Shown here one piece after another: positions 35,520-49,379 of a stretch of 64,000 bases of DNA. How positions within the stretch are numbered: position 1 is the first letter of the stretch; each line of letters starts with the position of its first letter. Position numbers and translations under genes: made by a program. The notes under the pieces are model-generated. The model was not told where the DNA came from. It saw only the letters and a program-made list of their open reading frames with translations, and searched no databases. Source of the DNA: Xiphophorus maculatus (taxonomy: Eukaryota; Chordata; Actinopteri; Cyprinodontiformes; Poeciliidae); assembly GCF_002775205.1 (NCBI RefSeq), contig NC_036461.1, positions 12,809,015 to 12,873,014 of the forward strand, written 5' to 3'.

Positions 35520-36240
35520 ATGTGTGTGTGTGGAAGACACTTTTTTAGACACGTGTTGCTGTTTTTTCTTGTATAATAAAATGTAGAGTAGTGTATATTA
35601 TCTGAGTGTAACATTAAGTTGAATAAGTGTTTTCCATTCTGTCATATTACAGTTAAAAAAAGCTGTTCAATGACTGTCACGTGTTGAGGGTTGATTTGTT
35701 TTACTAAAGTTTATATTGGCATTCATTAAAATACAAAATAAATGTTTTGATCGTGATATTTATAAAATTGCAGTTTATGCCGTTTTTATTGTATAATATT
35801 AAGAGCAGTTACATTCAGAAAAACAAATATAAAATATATAAAATTGTGACTTTCACCTTTTAAATTATTATTGTTGACAAAACAAAATGGCGGAATCAAA
35901 TGAACTAAATGGTGATTGATTATTTTAAGTATAAATGAACTAAATGCATAACTTATTAATATTATCTGAATTATATGGCCCGTATTTTATGATTATATGC
36001 ATTGTTCATTTTTGGTTTATTAGAATTACTCAGAAAGATTAAAAATATGGGGGGTGATTGTTTTATCATTTTATTTTGGGTGGTTTGAATTGATAATTTT
36101 ACCGATGCTTTTACGTTGAGTTTGCAATGCTGTTGTAGAGTGTCTGGGTATGTGTATTTGTCATATATTTAACCTCGCTGCAAGGCAATTTCTTTCCATA
36201 CGATACAGATACGGCCATACTTAGTATTTTATTTTCAAAT
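35520..36240. other. AT-rich interval without a recognised gene
   Basis: Mostly A/T-rich unique sequence with no open frame of note. Confidence 0.4.
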
Positions 36241-36446
36241 ATTGGTTATGGTCTTCAAGGAGCGGTTGCCACTCACAATATGGCGGACCGTGTGGTTTCT
36301 ATGGCGCAACGAACCCGTTGCAGCTTCTACTCTTCTATGTCTACAGCTTTTGGCTACGCACTTGGACTTAACCACCGAGTGAACGCTCGCCAACTTCCTG
36401 TTCTGTGTCTCCAGAAACCTGCAAGCAGGCGATAAACTGCTCCAAG

Positions 36447-37539
36447 ATGAACGTTCTCGCTAAGCTGCCATCCTCCTACGGATATGTGATATTAATTTAC
36501 CTGTACAGCTGGATTATGCTGGGTTATTTGGCAGCAAAGGTTATCGGGGCCCGGAAGAAATACAAAGTGAAGGTACCTTGATTGAGATTGAGAAGTCTCT
36601 AAAGTCTTTATGATGCGCCTACAACTTGTTTGAAAACATTTTTTAATGCAACTGCTTGTTTATTTTACAGTATCCCGCAATGTACAGCGACAAGGAACAA
36701 ATGTTCAACTGCATCCAGAGAGCCCACCAGAACACATTAGAGGTGTATCCACAGTGGCTCGTTTTCCAAACAATCGCAGCCCTTGTGTACCCGGTATTTT
36801 TATCATTTTATACTTACTTAATCGTTATTTGTTCGTGTATTCATTTCCATGTACATAGAACGACACGCAGCCAATCATCATGCAATTCCTCCGATTGCGA
36901 AAGATATGGTGTCACAGTGATGGGCGTGTTTTCTCCAGATGTCATTAACTAATTTATTTATTTATTTTATTTACATTACTTATGTGGACTCTGATTTCTA
37001 TTGTCTGTGTTTTACTAGTTAATTGCATCTGCGTTGGGTGCTATTTGGGTGACCAGTAGGTTCTTCTATGCCTGGGGATACTACACTGGAGGTAAGACCC
37101 CCACTTCGGATATGTTATGTACACGGATTTCAACTGATAATACTTGCAAGTCCCCTTTCTACAACATTGCCCCAAATACACCTGCCTTTTTTCATTTTAT
37201 GAGAAGAAGGTGTCGCCTAAGCTAATGCCTTGCAAAATGTGTTGCTCCTCACCTAGTTTTGTTTAATTATTTACATAAGATACCACCTAGGCAAAAGGTT
37301 ATTCATAAAAAAAATCAGAACATCTGCTAAAGACATGTGGATCTACAGCAGTTGACTCACCATGTTCTTAAGACAAATACTTTTTAGTTTGTCTTATCTT
37401 ATTGTTCTACAATGTTTTGTTTATTTCTTTCTTCCCAGAACCAGAGAAGAGGATGAATGGCTCCTTTGGCTACATTGGATACTTTGGAGTGATCCTTATG
37501 TCCATATACATTTCTTTGCAATTGCTGGGAGTCTTTTAA
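36447..37539 (+). CDS. mgst3: Microsomal glutathione S-transferase 3 (140 aa, 4 exons)
   Basis: Exons: 36447-36572, 36671-36793, 37019-37091 and 37439-37539, in phase; the total is 423 bp. It belongs to the MAPEG family: an integral membrane enzyme of the ER/outer mitochondrial membrane with glutathione-dependent peroxidase and leukotriene C4 synthase activity in mammals. The sequence shows '[14 protein letters not shown]' (about residues 35-48), then the MAPEG signature '[16 protein letters not shown]' (54-69) with Arg59, Asn63 and Glu66. [13 protein letters not shown] follows before the last helix. Four hydrophobic helices are visible. Human MGST3 is 152 aa and ends in a cysteine-containing tail (KCCH); this protein stops at QLLGVF and lacks that tail. 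It could be one of two teleost mgst3 paralogues. Confidence 0.95.
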
Positions 37540-37598
37540 GGTGGTTTTCAACCCATATAGTTAAAGAGTTTAATGGCTCATTGCTGGCAAACATCAGA

Positions 37599-37604
37599 AA
37601 TAAA
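37599..37604 (+). terminator. mgst3 polyadenylation signal
   Basis: AATAAA 60 bp downstream of the stop codon, followed by T/GT-rich sequence. Confidence 0.6.
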
Positions 37605-37609
37605 CTTCC

Positions 37610-39400
37610 ATACGTAAGTGCTAGTTTCAGCATATATTTTATAGGTTGGTAATTTGACATTAAGGTTTGTTAATATTGTTTAATTAAAAAAAAATACTTC
37701 ATGTAGCCAAGGATTATCAGAAAAAGAAAGAGATGACTGGATTTTAGTCTCATAGAGTGTTAGTGGCGAAAGGGCCAAGCAGTGAGGGTTGATGGCTCTA
37801 TGTGACTTACACATGATGCTTAAGTCACAAATCTTGCTCTGAGGACACAGTTCTTATTAAATGTGGAAGAAAATGTTATGTTGACTTCCTCAAGTTTGTT
37901 TCATACAGAACGAATATGATTTTTTTTCACAATAAAATGCTTTGATCTCAGTCATTCAAATAATAACATCTCAGTCAAAGAGAATAAAAACAAATGTTTT
38001 TTGTTCTAATGTCCCTAATCATTTAAATTAGTTAAATATTTAGCTACCTTTAGATGAGTTAATTTTAAGCCTTTGCTCTGAAGCCTACAAGTTTGCTTTT
38101 TTGTTATGCTTTTCCATTTTTTTTTAATCCAGGCAGTGACTATTATTTTAGGCAAGACAATTTTATTTGTCTAAACTGAATTGCCTTTCACCAACAAGGC
38201 AATTCAAAGTGTTTTACATGATGAAAACATTAAACAAAAACACAATGTATTGCAGTGGCACAATAAAGGAAAGAAATAAAAAGTTGAAATACAGACAAAA
38301 ATGTATCGTTTTCCGGGTATTATTTATCAATGGCAACTCTGGCAAGTGGGGTTTTACTTTGCTTTAAGCAGACTCTGCAACCTGTTTCTCTCTGGACCTT
38401 TCAAAATGGCTTTTAATAGCTTTGGATACATAATAAAGAGTCAACAAATTTTAACAAATGATGGTTTTAGCAGGTTTCATGTTTGTTTCATATAATAAAT
38501 GCATTTAATTTCTTCAACAGTCGGTAATTAGACATAGCCACTTGTGGTTTTATTTTTACACATCTTTACACAAATATTAACATTCAATACAAAAACTTCG
38601 ATTTTTGCTTTTTCCTTATTTATGCGATATTCTTCTTTAAAACCTAACAATAGCCATAAAGCAGTGGTCCTTCAAAAATGACAGAAGAATTCTTATAATG
38701 GATACTCAAAATAAAATACAGCTACTCTGTTTTTAGGTCAGGTAACAGATGCTCTACCCAATTTTATTTAGCTGGACAGGCAAAATGGCACTTTTGGCTA
38801 TAAAAGGAACTCAGTGTTTCAGCATTTTTGCAGTTCCTTAGGAATCTTAAGGGTCAGAGTAGATTTGAACTCAATCTATATGGTCTAGTTAGTAGGTTTA
38901 TAATGTAATTCACTGAGAATGACAATTGAATTCAGTGAACAAACTAAGAATAATTTTAGATCAGTGGTACAGTGGTTTTGCAAATGAAACAGACATTTTT
39001 AATAATTTGGGATATGGGTTAGGTTGGGATTATGATTCAAACAAAAATACTGTTAAAGGAAGGACAGAGATACAAATTCACTATTGCATTTGCATCACAT
39101 TTTACTGAATATCAACCATGATTCAGTCTTAAGTTCAATCATAGTTTTTGTCACTTTCTTATTTTAATAGTTTACAATAAGTCGCATTTTTGTTTGTCTA
39201 TTTATGACAAACAAAAAATATATTTATGACTTAGAATATTTATGACACCAAAGCTTGATTTAAAGGAAAAACACTTGTCACATATATAATATTCCGAAGA
39301 AAATAAAATATGTGGTACAATTTAACGTATTTCCTTTTATTTGTCCGTTAACTTTATTTTTTTGCAAATTTGTATTTTACGTTTATTGCGATAGAAAAGT
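37610..39400. other. Intergenic sequence between mgst3 and tmem50a
   Basis: AT-rich with no coding exon recognised. It contains a diverged interspersed repeat at about 38155-38290. Confidence 0.5.
38155..38290 (+). repeat. Teleost interspersed repeat, copy 2
   Basis: 'acaattttatttgtc', 'ttcaccaacaaggcaattca' and 'aagtgttttacatgat' align with the copy at about 10412-10535 (tttatttgtatagc, cagcaaggcatttca, aagtgctttacat). More decayed than copy 1. Confidence 0.55.
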
Positions 39401-39409
39401 CTAATTTTC

Positions 39410-39545
39410 TGCAGGGTTCTTGAAGGCAACAGAATGAACAAAGCTTGGGTGTGGATGTACTGCGCATGTGCATGAGAGAGCTTCTTGTCGGAAGCCAAGT
39501 CGGGTTAAACCAAAGGCTTGACATCAAAAACCGAACATTAAAAGG
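39410..39545 (+). promoter_or_regulatory. tmem50a promoter / probable non-coding first exon
   Basis: Contains an NRF1-like TGCGCATGTGC at 39461-39471. A stretch ending in a GT donor (AAAAG|GTAAAT at about 39544) fits a 5' UTR exon that would splice to the acceptor at 40018, four bases before the tmem50a ATG. Confidence 0.4.
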
Positions 39546-39974
39546 TAAATTATCTTTGAAACTTACTTTAAACATAACTCGTAACTCGCTTACGCATGTT
39601 TCCGTCAGTCGTTATTGTTGTCAGTCCTATTTATGACACTATTTTTCGTAACTTTATAACAAGAAACCTTCAAGGAAATGTTTGCTAGCGTTAAAGCGAC
39701 GAACAAAAAAGACATTAGGAACAGAGGTTTGTCCTTTGAAAAATACCATCATTTTCTACTGTGTAAAATCGCACTCATTCACTGTGTAGTTGTCTCATCC
39801 ATGTTAGAAACCTACTGGTTTAGACTCTGAATCTTGAGGTACAGTACTATTGTGCGAACTGGGTTTAGCATCGTATTTACTGTACAGCGGCTGCGCAGTA
39901 AAGTATTTATTGTTTTCTCTCCCCCGATCTTAACGTGTATTTTTTTTTTGGTTCGTTTCTTTTAAACAACGTAA

Positions 39975-43084
<3,110 letters not shown>

Positions 43085-43182
43085 AACACTGACTGTCCAT
43101 GGTTAAACACTCTTTCTATATTGTACGAGACAATATTCTTTAGCCGTCATTCATTTAAATATAAACCTTTTTCAGCTTTTAC

Positions 43183-43188
43183 ATTAAA
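43183..43188 (+). terminator. tmem50a polyadenylation signal (ATTAAA)
   Basis: ATTAAA about 100 bp past the stop, followed by a GT/T-rich downstream element (gtgtaatttgtgttctttg). Later alternative signals cannot be excluded. Confidence 0.5.
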
Positions 43189-43772
43189 CTGTGTAATTTG
43201 TGTTCTTTGCTGAATTGTAGCTAAATCATAACTAAGCACAAATTGTCATAGATTTCTGTGAAGTTTAAGGACTTTCAAAGGTGGCACATCTTTAAATGTG
43301 TGTTTGCACTCAGACTGTATCCATGTTTTTATTATGGTTTACAAGTTGTGTATACCAAAATGTACATAGCAGAGCTTTACTGCAACATTCCCTTGGGTCG
43401 GCTCACTTCTTTAACACATCATCCTTTTAATTTGAACTGTTTGTGTGGAAATTTGAAATGGGTGCAATTTGCAGGTAACATTTTAGAATGATTTGAATTT
43501 TTACTGAATGTATCCATATGGGGTTTGAAAAATGTTTTCAGCTTTAATGGGTTATCTGCTCTATATTAAGTTATATTAAATGTTGAATTTTACTATTTCA
43601 CAATAGAGGGTTTCAGAACTGTATGGTGGTGTTGCTTTAACAGAGGTCTGGGTTTCAGTTTTGTTTTTCCTGTAAATCATTGAGTCAGTTTCCAATAACA
43701 GCATCATTAAACACACTGGGCTGTAAATGAGCTTGGCTTTTGTCTTTTCATCATCCAGCATTTCCTCTTTTT

Positions 43773-43778
43773 TTTATT
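43773..43778 (-). terminator. Rh gene polyadenylation signal
   Basis: AATAAA on the minus strand, about 135 bp past the Rh stop codon. Confidence 0.55.
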
Positions 43779-43910
43779 TCTCTTGCACAAACACATCTAA
43801 TTTCTATTCTTAAGAAAAACAAAATTATAAAAGTTATGTTCAATAGCAAAGATTGATGTAGAAAAGCCATATCCAAGATGAGAGCTGATCATTTTTTTTC
43901 CTTCATATTC

Positions 43911-46900
43911 TCACTTCCGTACCACGAGGTTGGGAAACTGCAAAACACAAAACATCGAGTTCACAGAATAGAAATTAAGGTGATTCTCTGTAATAGTTTT
44001 ATTGTTTCTGTTTTTTTTTTCTTTCTTTGAGATTTATGTGTGAATACCTCCCAGAAAGCCTGATCATCGAAGCATTTTTTGTTTTGTTGGGGTCTCCAAA
44101 ACGTCCACTTGACAAGAAAGGCTTTAAGACAGAACATATTTTGGTTAAAATTAGCTTAAAAATGCTGAAGCTTGATTTTAAGTTGGCATTTGTCTTTCAA
44201 TCAGTTTTTTCAATGTTAGTCAGGGCCATCTCAAATTATAATGTCATTCAAAATTAATTCATATCAAAACATTCAACTTATATGTATATTAAATCTACAT
44301 TGTTCCAATATTTGAACATTTAAATCATCTATAGTCTACAGCTAATGAAAAGTCAGTTTCTCTGAAAACTACAGACCAAAAAAAGTATTACTTATACAGA
44401 AATGTTATGTTGTGACCATCAACTTCCCACACAATGATTGACGTGGTTGTCCATCAGTCATTGACGCTCTTCAGGGTAGGGTGAGCCCCAAAAGATTCTA
44501 ACAAGAGGGCTGTACCCAGACTTGATCCTGAAAAGCTGAGTGGAAGGAAAAAATGTGGTAGAAATAGATGAACAAGATACAGCAGTCATGTAAGGGTTGT
44601 GAAGCAAAGTAAATTAAAAGAGTTTCATGGAAGTTCAAAAGTTGTGGAGTCAGTGCTTCAAGAGATGCTTCGCAGGCATATCCATGACCTGGGCAGCAGC
44701 TGTTGCTTTACTTCTGTCAACCCACTCATGAACCTGAGCCAACATCAGTATTGTATTACTGTGGCTAAGGAGATAAAGGACCTGACTGTTGCTCAGTGGT
44801 CCAAAGTCCATTTTCAAATGAAAGTTGGATTGTTATTTCATTTGGAAATCAATGCCCCAGAGTCTGAAAGAAGAATAGAGAGGGACACAAGCAAAGCTTC
44901 TTGAGGTCCAGTGTTAAATTTCTGCATTCAGTGATAATTTGCGGTGCCATGGCACCTATTGGTGTTTTGTTTATTTATTTATTTTTTTTGTAATCAAGAA
45001 TGAAGTAACAAAAGTCAGCACAGTACTTCACCAGGAGGTTCCTGGTGAACATCCTCTCTGCTGATGAGGTTCATGGAAACGCTGATTTCATTTTCCAGCA
45101 GGATTTGTCATCTGCCCATACATCTAAAAGCACCAGGATCGGATTTAATGACTATATGATTGGATACGATTGGTCTGCACATTGGTCTGTTATCAAAAGG
45201 AAATAAGAGACCAGCAAATGAGTTGAAGGATGTTGATAAGACACACTGGACTTCTTTAACACCTCAGCAGAGTCGCACGCTGTTGCCTCCGTGCCATGCT
45301 GCACTCACGCTAAATGAAGCCTCAACCAAGTGTTAAGTGCATAGGCTGCATGTTACATGCAGACTTCTGCCCCCAAAAAACATTTTTTTAAAACCTCAGT
45401 GCTCTAATAGCTAGAGAAACTACATTTTAGGTTTTCATTAGCTGTAAGCCATATCATCAAAATCAACCCAACTAATGAGCTTAGAATAAATCACAATGAG
45501 TGTAATGACTATATAACTAACTTATGAACAAACATACCTGTTATGATTCCCATGGACAAACTTAAAGAGACAGTAATAAAGAGAGTGCAGATGTGAAACA
45601 CAGCAAATCGGACAGCCCTAAAACGAAACAAAAAATTATTTTGTGGTGCTTCTTTTTTTCTTTTTTTTATACTGTTTTTTTATTGCTTTTTGATTGCTGA
45701 GTGCATTCTTACACAGTGTGGTCATCACAGTATTTAATCTGCAGGACCAGTTGTGCAAGCCACCCCAATAGACCAGGAAGTCCATGTGTGCTCAGAACAG
45801 AGCAGGTGTCATGGCACTCAAATGCAATCAGCAAGTGGGTCTGAAACAAAAATAAAATGTTGAGCAGAGGTTTAAAGTGTAGATTTTAGAAAATAAAGTG
45901 CTTAGGTAAAGATAGATAAAGACCTTAAGATATCTGTATCCCAGGGTTGACAATATGGCAGCAGTGAATCCGAGTGCCATGGCTTCCCACGGCTGTTGAA
46001 CTACCGACACAGAAACCCCAACAGCAGCGCCGCCAGCAAGGATGCATGATTGCATTTGGATCTGGTTGAGGAAATTATGCCAAAAAGTATCAAATATAGT
46101 GGCCAACTTAATTATTTTCCTATATTCGGTACAAAAACAAGCTCAAGAAGTGTGCCCTGAAGCTTTACAGAAAGTTACAAAATAGTTGTATGTATGAGTA
46201 TACAAAGGATCACATCATACTGGGTTGAATTTTCCTCTGGGACTGGAGAGCACAGCCAGAGCGGCTGCTGTCACAGCACTAACAGCAAGGGACAGGTAGG
46301 TGCTGCACACCGCTTCCAGACGGGTTTGATCATCCCCCACCAGTACCGAGTTAAAACTGGGCCAAAACATCCAGAGAAACACAGCGCCTGGAGAGCAAAG
46401 ACAATGCACAGTTTAATTTATCTTCAGTATTTTGACTTAAAAAATCAAAAGGTTAATTGTTATGGATCCAATTAGACATTGACTATTGTATATGCCACAA
46501 TGTGAAATACTGAAATGTCTTAATATAAGTCTCGTTACACACCCAACATTGAGAACAATCCTGATTTCTTGTCAAATGTTTCCTTCTCAAATCCCTGCTT
46601 TGAGCCATCTCTGTACAGGATCCACGTCAGCATGAGTCCAAAGAGGGCCCCGAAGACATGAAGCAGCATGATGCTGTTCGGAGGCTGGACCTGGAGCCAG
46701 AAAATATTCATTTATGACGACCTTTATAATCTTTTGTAAAGAATGTGTTCAAAATATATGAGCTGCTGTAGGAATCTGAGTTCTGGGTACAGTTTTAAGT
46801 CCTTCCACTGAAGATTTAACATACTAGTATACTGAAGATTTTCAGAACAGAATCTTACTTTCAGGAGCGTCTGGAGGAGCCATTCATTCAGGGCAAATCC

Positions 46901-48132
46901 TGTCACTTCCAGCAGGGCAATCAGGGTGAGCTGGACTGGGTTTGTCTTTCCCAGTACAGATCCGATTGAAATGAGTGCAGAAACAGCACACAGCTCTGCC
47001 TTTACAATGCTACACGAAAACATCAATGGTAGAAAGGTTAGAGTGGTGCAAATCTTAATACAAAGGTGCGGTGTAAATAAGTTAGGATATTACTGAAACA
47101 TGTTAATACAATATTAATATTGATTTCTACAGTTGTTTTTCCTTCCACTCAACTTTCCATTATGGTTAAATACAGCACTCTGTGTACAGTCAACTTGTTT
47201 AGCAATGATCTTTTGGGCCCATTGTAGGCTATGTTGAAGGTAGCAGGGATGCTCTACTGGGAAACATGAAGTCACCATGCTTGCGCAGGTCAACATGGCA
47301 TGGCAACATGTCAATATATTGTCAACATATGTGTTAAAAATATTTTTTTTTTGTACAGTAATTACGGTAGTTAATAATATTGTAGTTTTCTAATGAAAGG
47401 AATTTTCGTGAGCTGTAAGCCCCAATCTTGAAAATTAACTGAAATAAATAATTGAAATATAGTGCTTAATAAATCTTTCTAATATAGTTTGTATAATTAA
47501 ATAACTAAAACAAGTCCACTAACCATACTGTACCTTTTCAAGTCAATTCTGATTATCTTGGTGTTGTACCAGGAGTCGAGGCCGTTCAGTATGAGAGCCC
47601 ATTGGGTGGCAATGATGGCAACAAGGAGGTTGAACCCAGAGCCACTGAACCCATACCGCACTGGGAAGGTGCACAGGAAGCCAAAACCAAGAATCATCAT
47701 CACATTCACATCCTGGAACTCTGGAAGACAACAGAAACCCTGTGTCATTAAATCCAATAAATGCACTATAATTAGTAACTGTGTAACAAATAAACTTATC
47801 CATGCTGCCACCCATCAATCACATCTGCAAGATCTATTAAGTTGATTTTGCATTTTAAGGCAGGCAGAGTTTCTTAAAATCCTATTTTTATTGTATGTTA
47901 CTTGATTAAATTGAAATAAAATTCAATATTTGGAACCTAAGCCGTCTTCAGTCTTGCTCCCGAAGAAATAAATAAACTCACCTGGGTAAAAGTGGAAGAA
48001 GGATTTCCTGTCAGGTTTGTTGGTTTCTTTGTTTTCAAAGCAAAGTGCAGCTATGATGATGAATCCAGTTTGCAGAATAAGCAGTAAAGGAGCCAAACGG
48101 GAACGCAGACTAGGAGCGTATTGAGGAGCCAT
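43911..48132 (-). CDS. rhd: Rh blood-group-type protein (Rh30 group, 416 aa, 10 exons)
   Basis: Minus-strand exons: 48132-47982, 47720-47534, 47009-46859, 46690-46543, 46387-46221, 46061-45924, 45840-45713, 45617-45538, 44121-44048 and 43937-43911. They total 1,251 bp, all in phase. Ten exons and 416 aa mirror human RHCE/RHD (10 exons, 417 aa). Landmarks are MAPQYAPSLRSRLAPLLLIL, 'ALISIGSVLGKTNPVQL', 'GAVFLWMFWPSFNSVLVGDD' (human GALFLWMFWPSFNSALL), 'CILAGGAAVGVSV', 'CFDDQAFWEFPNLVVRK'. This is a polytopic Amt/Mep/Rh-family membrane protein of erythrocyte type. Both pore histidine positions of Rh50 proteins appear retained (His174 in LLHVFGALFGL, His333 in STHGLPGLLG). An in-frame ATG 13 codons upstream (48171) is possible, but MAPQY matches the family start. 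Intron 8 holds a Tc1/mariner fossil. The symbol is given by orthology to the single fish RHCE/RHD-type gene. Confidence 0.94.
44440..45330 (+). mobile_element. Tc1/mariner transposase fossil in Rh intron 8
   Basis: Runs in the order of a common fish Tc1-like transposon: 'gtgagccccaaaagattc', 'tggaaggaaaaaatgtgg', 'gagtcagtgcttcaagag', 'cagtggtccaaagtcca', 'atttcatttggaaatcaatg', 'gatttcattttccagcagga', 'aacacctcagcagagtc' and 'cgtgccatgctgcac'. It is almost full length but heavily decayed, with many stops and shifts. It is oriented opposite to the Rh gene and separates Rh exons 8 and 9. A 101-codon frame at 44599-44904 is part of it, not a gene. Confidence 0.85.
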
Positions 48133-48241
48133 TTGGGCGATGGCTGTTTGTTTTCTGCGTAATTCTTTCACTTCACTTCGAGGCCAGACTCATAATCGGT
48201 GGCCTCGACGGTTTGAAACTGGGCGCAACCAGCACAGCTCT

Positions 48242-48251
48242 TTATCAGCTG
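48242..48251 (-). promoter_or_regulatory. Overlapping GATA and E-box sites upstream of Rh
   Basis: On the Rh coding strand the word reads CAGCTGATAA: an E-box CAGCTG fused to GATAA, about 110 bp before the start codon. GATA1 and TAL1 sites of this kind drive red-cell genes. Function here is inferred from motif and position only. Confidence 0.4.
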
Positions 48252-48259
48252 CTGGGCAG

Positions 48260-48960
48260 GAAGACAGTCTGTATCTATTTTTTTTTCCTTTTTAATAGTG
48301 GAAAAAATCTTCAGTGTATTTCAAATAAGAAAAATAAAAGTAATCAATTCTGAAAAAAATGAGCAATTTAATACAAACTGCTGCAATAACTATTTTACAA
48401 AAATAAAATACTTTGGTTCTTTTTTTACTTTCAATAAATGTTTCAAATTTAAAGTAACACTCTTAGCATTTTTAATAAATGTGAAAGACTTCTTTATTAG
48501 ATGCAATTCAATTATATTAATGAGTTTCAATAATTAAATCAACAGATTACAAAAACTAATTGATTCATTGAGAAGAGTTAATTTAATTAAGCATTTTCAA
48601 AATGGACAATTCCCACCATCTGCCCTTTATTACATATAGGAACGTTTTTTTAACTTGTTTTTCGCGTGCAATAAAAATTAGCCCTCTTTTCCGGCACGTT
48701 TGTTTTCTCTGTGCACACTTTTTAACCTTTCACAAAGCATAGAGGCATTCAGCGCCTTGGGCCCAGTCCCTCAACGACCCGCTCACAAAGGCACTGATAT
48801 AAATAGCTCCAGCTGTTGGAATGGGGTTTTTTGTAAGTCACACAAAGAGAATTTTGTACCAAACACTGCATATTTTTCTCATAATAAACCCAAAAGCCTC
48901 CATAAAATATCCCGCCCCTTCCGGTATTTGGTTGGTTAATCAGCTATGCCGGATTTATTT
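48260..48960. other. Rh-maco1 intergenic sequence
   Basis: AT-rich from 48,260 to about 48,650, then grading into the GC-richer maco1 promoter. No coding exon recognised. Confidence 0.5.
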
Positions 48961-48964
48961 GTAA

Positions 48965-49379
48965 AGATGTGATTGGCTGATTGGCGAGACCTTCCAAACG
49001 GAGTTTTCATGGCTTGCCACCGTTGTTTGTGACAGAAGAGAGCTGAGCGAGCTTCTTTGGTGAAATGTGATTGGCTAACAGGTCCGTCAGTTAAACAAGA
49101 AAGCCTCGGTGGAAATGCTGATTGGATGTCCGGTAAGTCTGTCAACGTCACGTATGTATAACACAGCGCGGTTTGCGCTTATTGAGCGTGCGCTAAGAGA
49201 AAAAGAGGAGGATCCCGAACTGAGTCCTTTATTTATTTCTTTGTGTTCAGCGGGGGGGAATAATAATAACAACAGCAACACACACCACAGGCATTTTATC
49301 TATTATCATTGTCAGTATACGCAAGAAAACTGGATAAGATTACAGCTGTTACTCGAAGGCCGAAGCCAAGGGGAGGAGG
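48965..49379 (+). promoter_or_regulatory. maco1 promoter with clustered CCAAT (ATTGG) boxes and 5' UTR
   Basis: Four ATTGG boxes (inverted CCAAT, NF-Y type) at 48972, 48980, 49070 and 49121 are followed by a TATA-like 'gtatgtataacac' at about 49151-49163, then the 5' UTR into the ATG at 49380. The Rh gene starts 1.25 kb away on the other strand, so shared control is possible. Confidence 0.6.

Noticed and set aside
44599-44904. 101-codon open frame between tmem50a and Rh
   Set aside because: It is a stretch of the decayed Tc1/mariner transposon in Rh intron 8, partly out of the original frame.
48133-48171. Alternative upstream start for Rh adding MKELRRKQTAIAQ
   Set aside because: The family start aligns at MAPQY, directly before the first membrane helix. 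The longer form is possible but less likely.
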